A DNA stretch of 64,000 nucleotides from Anaerolineaceae bacterium UBA3924 (GTDB lineage: Bacteria > Chloroflexota > Anaerolineae > Anaerolineales > Anaerolineaceae), in assembly GCA_002385985.1 (NCBI GenBank), contig DGEO01000037.1:102505-166504 (forward strand), written 5' to 3'. The translations under genes were made by a program, and so were the position numbers. The notes below the pieces were generated by a model that was given only the letters and a program-made list of their open reading frames with translations, searched no databases and had not been told where the DNA came from. Numbering within the stretch: the stretch's first letter is position 1; each line of letters begins with the position of its first letter. Of this stretch, positions 16,832 to 24,547 are shown one piece after another.

Positions 16832-18064
16832 ATGGTCTTCAGATTCCGCTCGCTGGCTTCGCAGAGCAGCCTCACTGCCCGGCAGGCGATCCCCTTCTTC
16901 CTGATGGTGACCCTGGCCATCGCCGGGTACTCCGCCGTGCTCCTGTTCACCCGGTCCGCCGCGTGGAATCCCGGGCAGGCCGCCGTATTCGTCATCCTGG
17001 TCATCCTGCACATCGCGCTGCACTGGCTCAGCCCGTGGATGGCGGTCGCCAATTACCGGGTCACCTTCCTCTATCTGGCCGTGCAGGGTGCGCTGGCGTT
17101 TACGCTGGTGATGGTCGCCAGGGAGCATGACCTCTCATATGTCCTGTTCCTGTCCGTGATCGGCGTGACTGTGGGACTGCTGCGCAGCAGAATCCCCCTG
17201 GTGGCGGCCGGAGTCGGCATCGCTCTGGCGCTCTCCGGCCTAAGCCTGTACCTGATGGCCGGGCCGGCTGCGCTTCGCGAATGGGCCGTCTCGCTGGCCC
17301 CGTTGACCCTCTTTGTGGTCATCTATGTCCTGCTGTTTGTCCGCCAGAACGAAGCCCGCGCCCGGGCGCAGCAGCTGGCGGAAGAGCTGGAGGCCGCCAA
17401 CCGCCAGCTCAGCGAGTACGCAGCCCAGATTGAAACCCTGACCCTGACCGCCGAACGCCAGCGCATGGCCCGGGAACTGCACGACACGCTGGCCCAGGGG
17501 CTGGCCGGGCTGATCCTGCAGCTGGAAGCCGCCAGTTCTCACCTCTCCAATGGGCGGGAGGAAAAAGCCCAGTCCATCATCCAGCAGGCCATGCAGCAGG
17601 CCCGGGACACGCTGCACGAATCCCGGCGGGTGATCGATGACCTGCGCGCCGCCGGCTATCCGGCCGGGGACTGGGCGAACGCCGTCCGCCAGGAGGTCGA
17701 GCGCTTCACCTCCACCACCGGAATCGCCTGCCAGCTGGACCTGGACGTGTCCTCGCCGCCGCCACCAGAGTCCGGCGAGCACATCCTGCGCATCATCAGC
17801 GAGGGCCTGACCAACATCGCCCGCCACGCCCGGGCCACTCAGGCGCGCCTGTCCCTGGAAAACCGGAATGGGGAGTTCATCCTGCAGCTGGAGGATAACG
17901 GCTGCGGGTTTGAGCTGCCCTCCAGCGGCTTCATTCCCGGGCATTACGGCCTGCTGGGGATGCGGGAGCGTGCCCGCATGGCCGGCGGGGACTTGAGGGT
18001 CACCAGCCAGCCCGGCAGCGGCACGCGGCTGGAAGTGCGCCTTCCCCGCCACGAGGGGGAATGA
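16832..18064 (+). CDS. NarL/LiaS-type sensor histidine kinase
   Basis: A 410-residue membrane sensor kinase. About six hydrophobic segments fill the first 170 residues (from FFLMVTLAIAGYSAVLLF), then a short coiled coil, the HisKA_3 dimerisation helix with phospho-acceptor His217 in MARELHDTLAQGLAGLILQ, and the HATPase domain (ISEGLTNIARHARA, LEDNGCGFELP, HYGLLGMRERARMAGG). ATG 16832 is chosen because earlier in-frame starts overlap the -10 at 16792-16797; ATG 16802 is an alternative if the mRNA is leaderless. It overlaps the response regulator gene by four bases. With almost no extracytoplasmic loops it may sense membrane state or the adjacent exporter. Confidence 0.88.
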   Translation: MVFRFRSLASQSSLTARQAIPFFLMVTLAIAGYSAVLLFTRSAAWNPGQAAVFVILVILHIALHWLSPWMAVANYRVTFLYLAVQGALAFTLVMVAREHDLSYVLFLSVIGVTVGLLRSRIPLVAAGVGIALALSGLSLYLMAGPAALREWAVSLAPLTLFVVIYVLLFVRQNEARARAQQLAEELEAANRQLSEYAAQIETLTLTAERQRMARELHDTLAQGLAGLILQLEAASSHLSNGREEKAQSIIQQAMQQARDTLHESRRVIDDLRAAGYPAGDWANAVRQEVERFTSTTGIACQLDLDVSSPPPPESGEHILRIISEGLTNIARHARATQARLSLENRNGEFILQLEDNGCGFELPSSGFIPGHYGLLGMRERARMAGGDLRVTSQPGSGTRLEVRLPRHEGE

Positions 18065-18720
18065 GCATGGCCTGCATTCGCATCCTGATTGCCGATGACC
18101 ACCTGATCGTCCGCCAGGGCCTGCGCATGATCCTGGAAACCGAGCCAGAGTTTGAACTGGTCGGGGAAGCCGCTGACGGCGCGGAAGCGGTGCGTCTGGC
18201 CGCGGAGCGTCGCCCGGACGTGATCCTGATGGATATGCGCATGCCGGTGATGGACGGCCTGTCAGCCATCCGGCGGCTGCAGCAGGAACAGCCTGATACT
18301 GCCGTGGTCATCCTGACCACCTACAACGAAGACGAGCTGATGGTCCAGGGGCTGCGCGCCGGCGCGCGCGGGTTCCTGCTCAAAGACACCGACCGCGACA
18401 CCCTGTTCCAGACCATTCGGGCGGCGGCGCGGGGTGAAACCCTGCTCCGGCCCGAAGTTGTCAGCCGGCTGCTGCAGCACAGCGCCGGTCAGGCCGGTTC
18501 GGGCGCTGGCAGCGGGGTGCCCCTCACCGAAAGGGAGATCGAAGTGCTCGAAGCCGCAGCAAGCGGGGCGCGCAGCAAGGAAATTGCCCGCCAGCTGGGC
18601 ATCTCAGAGCGCACGGTCAAAGCCCATCTGGCGAGCATCTATAACAAGTTCGGGGTGGATTCCCGGGCAGCGGCCATCGCCGTGGCCGCGCAGCGCGGGT
18701 ATCTGCCCGCCAGACGCTGA
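18061..18720 (+). CDS. NarL-family response regulator
   Basis: A 219-residue DNA-binding regulator, partner of the overlapping kinase. The receiver domain has the acidic pocket ADDH (residues 11-14), phospho-acceptor Asp58 in DVILMDMRMPVMDG, TTYNEDE and KDTD. The C-terminal LuxR-type helix-turn-helix is LTEREIEVLEAAASGARSKE ... ISERTVKAHLASIYNKFGVD. It probably controls the divergent ABC exporter operon and its own promoter through the TGTACGTT repeats; that link is inferred from position only. Convergent with the EamA gene 15 nt downstream. Confidence 0.92.
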   Translation: MSMACIRILIADDHLIVRQGLRMILETEPEFELVGEAADGAEAVRLAAERRPDVILMDMRMPVMDGLSAIRRLQQEQPDTAVVILTTYNEDELMVQGLRAGARGFLLKDTDRDTLFQTIRAAARGETLLRPEVVSRLLQHSAGQAGSGAGSGVPLTEREIEVLEAAASGARSKEIARQLGISERTVKAHLASIYNKFGVDSRAAAIAVAAQRGYLPARR

Positions 18721-18735
18721 TTATTCCGCCCGGGT

Positions 18736-19170
18736 CTATATTGTCAGTACAATAATCCCGCCGATGGTTAGCAGTGTGCCCAGGACAGTCTTGAGCGTCA
18801 GCGGCTCACCGCCCAGCAGCAGTCCCATCAGCGCGCCGAAGAAGGGCGAGGTGAAGGCGATGGGCATCACTTTTGTCAGCGGCGCGCCCTTGAGCGCGGT
18901 GTAGAAGCACAGCATCCCGACCGCTCCGGCGACCACACCCCCGCCGATGACCATGTACAGCAGGGCCTTGCTGCCTGCCTGGGGCAGCGTGCGCCACTGC
19001 GGAAAGCTGGCCGCCCCCAGGATCACCAGCGCCACCGCCGTGCGGATGGTGATGCCCATAGTCGGGGACAGGTTGCCCAGGTGCAGCCCCTTCTTTTCAA
19101 AATACCCGCCCACGCCCCAGCAGATGGCCGTCGCCAGGGCAAACAGCTGCGCCATTTGTTCTTCCTTCAT
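18736..19170 (-). CDS. Half-size EamA/DMT-family transporter
   Basis: A 144-residue protein made of one EamA repeat with five membrane segments (ALATAICWGVGGYFEKKGL, then TAVALVILGAAS, YMVIGGGVVAGAVGMLCFYTA, IAFTSPFFGALMGLLLGGE and LLTIGGIIVLTI). Usual EamA exporters have two such repeats, so this one would act as a dimer, as in small multidrug-type proteins. Substrate unknown. ATG 19170 follows GAGG at 6 nt; ATG 19155 behind AAGGA is equally possible. The longer frame from 19275 is not protein-like. Confidence 0.72.
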   Translation of the reverse strand: MKEEQMAQLFALATAICWGVGGYFEKKGLHLGNLSPTMGITIRTAVALVILGAASFPQWRTLPQAGSKALLYMVIGGGVVAGAVGMLCFYTALKGAPLTKVMPIAFTSPFFGALMGLLLGGEPLTLKTVLGTLLTIGGIIVLTI

Positions 19171-19188
19171 CGGTAACCTCGCGTATCG

Positions 19189-19272
19189 GTGGGATAAAAA
19201 AGCTGTCCCACATTGTACCCGCAGACATATCCTGCTGCGAGCGCGTGGGATATTTAAGCTTAAAATATGGGA
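19189..19272. promoter_or_regulatory. Extra TGGGA motifs and inverted repeat upstream of mraZ
   Basis: GTGGGA (19189-19194) and TCCCAC (19206-19211) form an inverted repeat; further GTGGGA (19245-19250) and ATGGGA (19267-19272) follow. These share the TGGGA core of the MraZ boxes downstream. On the minus strand TACAAT lies directly before the inverted repeat, so this may be an operator for the EamA gene. Confidence 0.35.
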
Positions 19273-19301
19273 CATTTTAAGGACCGCGGAGGGGGGCCAG
19301 C

Positions 19302-19330
19302 TTGCAAATACCCCCTGATTCCGCTATACT
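19302..19330 (+). promoter_or_regulatory. dcw cluster promoter (mraZ promoter)
   Basis: TTGCAA (19302-19307), 17-nt spacer, TATACT (19325-19330), a good housekeeping promoter. The predicted start near 19337 lies inside the MraZ operator repeats. Confidence 0.75.
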
Positions 19331-19370
19331 GTGGGAGAAAGTGGTACGATGTGGGAGAAAGTGGAACGCC
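19331..19370 (+). promoter_or_regulatory. MraZ operator: four 10-bp tandem boxes
   Basis: Four head-to-tail 10-mers: GTGGGAGAAA, GTGGTACGAT, GTGGGAGAAA, GTGGAACGCC. They match known MraZ boxes (TGGG-type repeats at 10-bp period) and start at the base after the -10 element, so bound MraZ would block the promoter and autorepress the cluster. Confidence 0.85.
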
Positions 19371-19412
19371 GGAGCCTTCCGGCGTTCGACAATTAAAAAA
19401 AAGGTAGAACGA

Positions 19413-19850
19413 ATGTTCCTCGGTCGCTACGAGCACTCCATCGACGAAAAAGGCCGACTGACGATCCCGGCTAGGTTTCGGGAACTCCTCTCAGAGGGAG
19501 CCTACCTGACCCTGGGGTTTGACAGGAACCTGCTCGCTCTCACTCCCACAGCGTTTGAGCAAATCTCCCAGCGCGTCAAACAAATGAGCCTGACGGATGG
19601 GGACGCCCGGCTGCTGCGGCGTATGATCTTTTCCAACGCCGAAAAAGTGGAAGTTGACCGCGCGGGCAGAATATTGATCCCCCAGTGGCTGCGGCAGACG
19701 GTGGGAATTGACGGCAGCGCTGTCATCGTCGGTGTCGGGGATTATTTCGAAATCTGGGCCCCTGACCAGTGGAAGACCCAGGATGAGCGTCTGAAGGATA
19801 GCGAAGCCAATCAGCAGCGCTTCGTAGGCCTTGATTTACCGGTGTATTGA
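19413..19850 (+). CDS. mraZ: Transcriptional regulator MraZ
   Basis: First gene of the division and cell wall cluster; an AbrB-fold ring-forming DNA-binding protein that represses its own operon. The 145-residue product has the two MraZ half-domains: GRYEHSIDEKGRLTIPARFR near the N-terminus and RAGRILIPQWLR near residue 88, each with the conserved DxxGR/R-G-R signature. ATG 19413 lies 7 nt behind AAGGT and gives the exact family N-terminus MFLGRY. Its stop codon is immediately followed by the rsmH start. Regulation through the boxes at 19331-19370 is strongly suggested. Confidence 0.95.
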   Translation: MFLGRYEHSIDEKGRLTIPARFRELLSEGAYLTLGFDRNLLALTPTAFEQISQRVKQMSLTDGDARLLRRMIFSNAEKVEVDRAGRILIPQWLRQTVGIDGSAVIVGVGDYFEIWAPDQWKTQDERLKDSEANQQRFVGLDLPVY

Positions 19851-20798
19851 ATGACTTATCCGCCTTTTGATTCTGGGGATCCTGTTCCCCATCGGTCTGT
19901 TCTTTTCAATGAAGTACTACATGCGTTAAAGCCACACAGCCCGGGACGTTACGTCGACGCCACCGTGGGAGCCGGGGGTCATGCAGCCGCGATACTAGAA
20001 GCTTCCGCGCCGGGTGGAGCGTTACTCGGTATGGACCGGGATCCACACGCGCTGGAACTGGCAGCTCAACGCCTTTCGATATTCCCCGATCGGTATTATT
20101 TAGTCCGCGCTTCATACCGGACCCTCCGCGAACAACTGGCTAGGTTAGGCTGGGATTCAGTTCAGGGTATTCTTATGGATCTTGGTGTTTCTTCCATGCA
20201 AATCGATACGCCGTCCAGAGGCTTCTCCTTCCAGAGCGAAGGGCCGCTGGACATGCGCTTCGATCCCTCCCAGCCAACGACCGCCGCCGATCTGGTCAAC
20301 CAGCTCCCGGAAGATGAGCTTGCGCGCATCCTGTGGGAATACGGCGAGGAGCCGCACTCGCGCCGCATCGCCCGCGGGATCGTACAATCCCGCCCTATCC
20401 ACACCACCCGGCAGCTGGCCGAAGTGGTGCAGAAACACTCCCGCGGCGAGCGAGGCCGCATCCATCCGGCCACGCGCACCTTCCAGGCGCTGCGCATTGC
20501 AGTCAACGAGGAGCTGCAGGCCCTCACAGAGACGCTGCCGCAGGCGGTGGAAGCGCTGGCACCCGGCGGCCGGCTGGCGGTCATCTCCTTCCATTCGCTC
20601 GAGGACCGCATCGTCAAGCAGTTCTTCCGGCGAGAAAGCCGGGACTGCATCTGCCCGCCCGACCAGCCTGTGTGCACCTGCGGGCACAAAGCATCCATCG
20701 TCGAGATTACCCGCAAGCCCATCGAGGCCACCCCGGAGGAAGTCCAGTTCAACCCCCGCTCCCGCAGCGCCAGGCTGCGCGTAGCGGAAAAGATATAA
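19851..20798 (+). CDS. rsmH: 16S rRNA (cytosine-1402-N4)-methyltransferase
   Basis: SAM-dependent methyltransferase (MraW) that modifies C1402 in the ribosomal P site. The 315-residue protein has the opening PHRSVLFNEVLHALKP, SAM loop DATVGAGGHAAAILE, GILMDLGVSSMQIDTPSRGF, and the C-terminal FHSLEDRIVKQFFRRE. ATG 19851 directly abuts the mraZ TGA, so translation is coupled. The first 300 bases have lower GC and less polished codon use than the rest of the cluster. Order mraZ-rsmH is universal in dcw clusters. Confidence 0.95.
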   Translation: MTYPPFDSGDPVPHRSVLFNEVLHALKPHSPGRYVDATVGAGGHAAAILEASAPGGALLGMDRDPHALELAAQRLSIFPDRYYLVRASYRTLREQLARLGWDSVQGILMDLGVSSMQIDTPSRGFSFQSEGPLDMRFDPSQPTTAADLVNQLPEDELARILWEYGEEPHSRRIARGIVQSRPIHTTRQLAEVVQKHSRGERGRIHPATRTFQALRIAVNEELQALTETLPQAVEALAPGGRLAVISFHSLEDRIVKQFFRRESRDCICPPDQPVCTCGHKASIVEITRKPIEATPEEVQFNPRSRSARLRVAEKI

Positions 20799-20867
20799 TT
20801 GGCACGTTTTTTGCATGAATCATGACGGCAAGCACGTTTGATTAGCACCGAGAGGGAAATCAACATC

Positions 20868-21338
20868 GTGGCTACACAATTTGTCCAAGCATACCAACAG
20901 GCGCCCTGGCGATTGCAGCTGCAGTCGCTGGGTCTTTTCCTGCTTGGTCTGGTGGCTGCCGTCATGATCGCCGGACTGTATCTGAACGTCACCGCCCAGG
21001 CCTCCGCCGCCGGCGCCCGCATCCAGGAACTGGAAGCGGAAAAAGAAGAGCTGATGATCGACATCGCCGGCCTGCGCACCGAGCTCGGCGAGCTCACCTC
21101 GGCAGATAACATGCGCCGGCGAGCTGAAGCAATGGGCTTCCAACCGGCCAACATGGAAACGGCGCAGTACCTGGTCATCCCGGATTACCCGGGCAAGAAC
21201 GTGGTGATGCTGGCCCCGCCCCCTGTTCAGGAAAGACCCCGCACGCTCATCCTCCCGGCGTACAAAGAATCGCTGTGGGACTTCCTGTTTAAAGGCGCGC
21301 TCAAGTTGATCGAGCAGCAGGGAGGGCTGGCGCAATGA
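20868..21338 (+). CDS. ftsL: FtsL/DivIC-like septum formation protein
   Basis: A 156-residue bitopic membrane protein at the ftsL position. A cytosolic N-terminus is followed by one membrane segment (about residues 18-40, LGLFLLGLVAAVMIAGLYL), then an extracytoplasmic coiled coil (ARIQELEAEKEELMIDIAGL) and a C-terminal tail. FtsL links FtsQ and the septal synthase FtsWI in the divisome. Assignment rests on position, size and topology because FtsL sequences diverge widely. GTG 20868 behind AGAGGG (11 nt) is preferred to TTG 20838. Its stop overlaps the next start (ATGATG). Confidence 0.75.
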   Translation: MATQFVQAYQQAPWRLQLQSLGLFLLGLVAAVMIAGLYLNVTAQASAAGARIQELEAEKEELMIDIAGLRTELGELTSADNMRRRAEAMGFQPANMETAQYLVIPDYPGKNVVMLAPPPVQERPRTLILPAYKESLWDFLFKGALKLIEQQGGLAQ

Positions 21339-23119
21339 TGGGCATCAACCGGCTGCAGGGCATCGGGTACCTGATGGCGCTGGGCGCCATCCTTATCGTT
21401 GTTCAGCTGGTGCGCATCCAGACCAACGTCAGCGCCCAGAAGTACAGCGAGGTGGCTGCCCAGACCTACAACTACGAAACCAAGGTTATCACCCCGGAAC
21501 GGGGCAATATCTATGACCGCTGGGGCAGCCTGCTGGCCGGCAACACCAAGGTCTACGAAGTGGGCGTGTCCCGCAACGAGCTGGGCGGCGAGAAGAACCG
21601 CGAGACCATCGCCCGGGCCGCAGCCGACATCCTCGGTCTGAATTACACCGAGGTGCTGCGCCTGATCAACGGCACGTACGAAGAAGACGGCCTGCTCTAC
21701 GTGACCCTGGGCAGCAATTTCACCCCGGAGCAGGTCAACCAGCTGATCGAGCTCAACCGCCAGTACGAAGACCTGCCCACCCCGCCCAAGGGACAGGTCA
21801 ACCCCTCGCTGCGGGGCATGCACTGGGTTCCCAGCCTGCGACGCAGCTATCCGGAAGGCCGCCTGGCCTCCAATGTCCTGGGGTTCTACTATTACGGCGG
21901 CGGCGCCGGTGAGCAGGGCGGCTACCTGGGTGTTGAGCAGAAATACGAGCACCTGCTGGCCGGCCGCCCCACCAAAGTCTCCGTGGCGGTCAACCCCAAC
22001 GCGGTGGAAGAAATCCCCGATGTGCCGCCCGGCGCTTCCATCGTGCTGACCATCGACCGAGAAATCCAGGCCATGACCGAAGAGGTGCTGGATAAAGCAG
22101 TGGAAGAATCCGGTTCCAAGGGCGGCACCATCATCATCATGGACCCGCGCAATGGGGATATCCTGGCCATGGCCACCAATCCCCGCCTGGACCCGAATAA
22201 CTATTCCGAATACTACGAGATCTTCCCGGAAGACCAGCCGCTGAACCCCGCCGTCAGCCTGACCTACGAGCCTGGCTCGGTCTTCAAGGTTCTCACCATG
22301 GCCGCGGCCATTGACGCCGGCGTGGTGACCCCGGATACCGAGTTTGTCGATACCGGCGTGTACATGGCCGGCGGCCTGCCCATTTACAACTGGGACCGTG
22401 GCGCCTGGGGCCCGCAGACCATGACCGGCTGTATGCAGCACTCGCTGAACGTCTGCCTCTCCTGGGTAGCCGACCAGCTCGGACCGACCCAGTTCTACGA
22501 ATACCTCAAGGCCTTCGGCATTGACCACCGCACCAACATCGACCTGGCGGATGAGCGCATCTGGCCGCTGCGCCTGCCCGGCGACCCCTACTGGACCCCG
22601 CTCAGCCTGGCCACCAACTCCTTCGGTCAGGGCCTGGCCACCACACCCATTCAGATGATCACGGCCATCTCGGCGCTGGCAAACGACGGCAAGATGATGG
22701 CCCCGCATGTGATGCACTCCTACGTGCAGGACGGCAGGCAGTACGAGTTCAAGTCCATCGTGCTGGGCAGCCCGGTTTCAGCAGAAACCGCCCGCACGGT
22801 GACGGAAATGCTGGCCCAGTCGCTGGAACAGGAAGCCTCGAACGCGCTGGTCCCCGGATACCGTGTGGCCGGAAAAACGGGCACCGGTGAAATCGCAAAA
22901 GGCGCAGAGGGCTACAGCACCAACCTGACCAACGCCTCCTTCGTCGGCTGGGGACCGGTCGATGATCCCCGCTTTATCGTCTACGTCTGGCTGCAGGAAC
23001 CAACCAGCTCCCCATGGGGCTCGGTGGTCGCTGCGCCGGTGTTCTCCGAAGTCGTGCAGAAGCTGGTGGTGTATCTAAACCTGCCTCCGGACGACATAAG
23101 ACTGCAGTTATCTCCATAA
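21335..23119 (+). CDS. ftsI: Penicillin-binding protein, FtsI/PBP2 type
   Basis: Septal peptidoglycan transpeptidase, 594 residues. An N-terminal membrane anchor (GYLMALGAILIVVQLVRIQ) is followed by the PBP dimerisation domain (TPERGNIYDRWGSLLAGNTK) and the transpeptidase domain with catalytic Ser315 in EPGSVFK, S370-L-N in HSLNVCLSW, and K514-T-G in AGKTGTGE. No PASTA domain is present. The start overlaps the ftsL stop; ATG 21338 is an alternative one codon later. It is followed by murF rather than murE. Position next to ftsL and 3.8 kb upstream of ftsW supports the FtsI role. Confidence 0.9.
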   Translation: MMGINRLQGIGYLMALGAILIVVQLVRIQTNVSAQKYSEVAAQTYNYETKVITPERGNIYDRWGSLLAGNTKVYEVGVSRNELGGEKNRETIARAAADILGLNYTEVLRLINGTYEEDGLLYVTLGSNFTPEQVNQLIELNRQYEDLPTPPKGQVNPSLRGMHWVPSLRRSYPEGRLASNVLGFYYYGGGAGEQGGYLGVEQKYEHLLAGRPTKVSVAVNPNAVEEIPDVPPGASIVLTIDREIQAMTEEVLDKAVEESGSKGGTIIIMDPRNGDILAMATNPRLDPNNYSEYYEIFPEDQPLNPAVSLTYEPGSVFKVLTMAAAIDAGVVTPDTEFVDTGVYMAGGLPIYNWDRGAWGPQTMTGCMQHSLNVCLSWVADQLGPTQFYEYLKAFGIDHRTNIDLADERIWPLRLPGDPYWTPLSLATNSFGQGLATTPIQMITAISALANDGKMMAPHVMHSYVQDGRQYEFKSIVLGSPVSAETARTVTEMLAQSLEQEASNALVPGYRVAGKTGTGEIAKGAEGYSTNLTNASFVGWGPVDDPRFIVYVWLQEPTSSPWGSVVAAPVFSEVVQKLVVYLNLPPDDIRLQLSP

Positions 23120-23128
23120 GGAATAAAC

Positions 23129-24547
23129 GTGTTCACCCTGGCAGATCTTCTTGAAGCGCTCACCGCAACCCGGCTCGATCAGGCCTCACTGAAAATCAGT
23201 GAGGCGCACGTCGATTCTCGACAGGTGACGCCCAACAGCCTCTTTGTCGCCCTGCCCGGCGAGAACACTGACGGTCATGCCTACATCGGCGACGCTTTCC
23301 AGCGCGGCGCGAACCTGGCTCTGGTTCAGCAAGACGTGCCGGATGAGTACCGCGTGCTGGACATCCGCCAGGGAATCGCCCCGGACGCCGCCATTCCGCA
23401 GCCGCCCTTCTGCCTGCGGGTCGAAAACAGCCTGGAAGCCCTGCAGCAGGCCGCGCGCTACTGGCGGCGCAAGCACGATCTGCGGGTCATCGGGATCACC
23501 GGCTCCGTGGGCAAGTCCACCACTAAAGAACTGGTGGCGGAGGTGCTCAGCGAGCGCTACGTGACCCTGAAGAACCCGGGCAATTACAACAATGAGATTG
23601 GCCTGCCCCTGACCCTGCTCAAACTGGACGGCCGCCACCAGCGCGCTGTGCTGGAGATGGGCTTCTACGTGCCGGGCGAGATTTCCTTCCTGTGCGACAT
23701 CGCCCGGCCCCACGTCGGCGTGATCACCAACGTCGGCACGGTGCATGCCGAGCGGGCCGGCTCGCAGGAAGTGATCGCCCGCGGCAAGGCCGAGCTTGTT
23801 CAGGCGCTGCCCCCCGCCCCGGAAGGGACCGCCATCCTGAACTATGACGACCCCTGGGTGCGGCCCATGGAAGACCAGACCCGGGCGTACGTGTTCACCT
23901 ACGGCCTGGACCCCCACGCGCACCTGTGGGCGTCGCACGTGGAAGGCCTGGGGTTGAAAGGCATCAAGCTGCAGCTGCACTTCCGCAACGAGGTGTTGCA
24001 CCTGCGCGTGCCGCTGATCGGCCGCCACTCTGTGCACACCGTGCTGCGCGCCACGGCGGTCGGCCTGGTCGAAGGGGTCACCTGGTCGGAAATCGTGCAC
24101 GCGCTGCAGCAGACTCACAACCAGCTGCGCATGGTCGCCGTGCGCTCCAGGAGCGGCGCGCTGATCATCGACGACTCGTACAACGCTTCGCCCGAATCCA
24201 TGCTGGCAGCGCTGAACCTGCTGGATGAACTGACGGGCCGCAAGATCGCCGTGCTGGGCGAGATGCTCGAGCTCGGCCCCTACGCCCAGGCCTCGCACGA
24301 GCTGATCGGCCGCCGGGCCGCCGAGGTGGCCGATGTACTGGTCACCGTGGGCGAGCTGGGCAAGGTGATCGCCACCTCCGCGCGGCAGCACGGCCTGCCC
24401 GCACAGGCGGTGACCTGGGTGCCCGACACCATGGACACCATTCCGATGCTGGAAGACATTCTGCACGAAGGAGATACTGTTCTGATTAAAGGCTCTAACG
24501 GATTACACATGGACCGGATCGTCGCGGCACTGGAGAGCCGTTCATGA
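23129..24547 (+). CDS. murF: UDP-MurNAc-tripeptide-D-Ala-D-Ala ligase
   Basis: ATP-dependent cytosolic ligase adding D-Ala-D-Ala to the UDP-MurNAc tripeptide. The 472-residue protein has the N-terminal substrate domain (VDSRQVTPNSLFVALPG), P-loop TGSVGKSTTKELV (residues 124-136), NYNNEIGLPLTLL, and the C-terminal DDSYNASPESMLAALNLLD and LGEMLELG. The P-loop reads GKSTT where many Mur ligases have GKTTT. GTG 23129 follows AAGGA at 7 nt. murE, usually immediately upstream, is missing. The end overlaps mraY by four bases. Confidence 0.95.
   Translation: MFTLADLLEALTATRLDQASLKISEAHVDSRQVTPNSLFVALPGENTDGHAYIGDAFQRGANLALVQQDVPDEYRVLDIRQGIAPDAAIPQPPFCLRVENSLEALQQAARYWRRKHDLRVIGITGSVGKSTTKELVAEVLSERYVTLKNPGNYNNEIGLPLTLLKLDGRHQRAVLEMGFYVPGEISFLCDIARPHVGVITNVGTVHAERAGSQEVIARGKAELVQALPPAPEGTAILNYDDPWVRPMEDQTRAYVFTYGLDPHAHLWASHVEGLGLKGIKLQLHFRNEVLHLRVPLIGRHSVHTVLRATAVGLVEGVTWSEIVHALQQTHNQLRMVAVRSRSGALIIDDSYNASPESMLAALNLLDELTGRKIAVLGEMLELGPYAQASHELIGRRAAEVADVLVTVGELGKVIATSARQHGLPAQAVTWVPDTMDTIPMLEDILHEGDTVLIKGSNGLHMDRIVAALESRS

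Noticed and set aside
21227..22717. 496-codon minus-strand frame opposite the PBP gene
   Set aside because: Antisense shadow; the PBP on the plus strand has all catalytic motifs.
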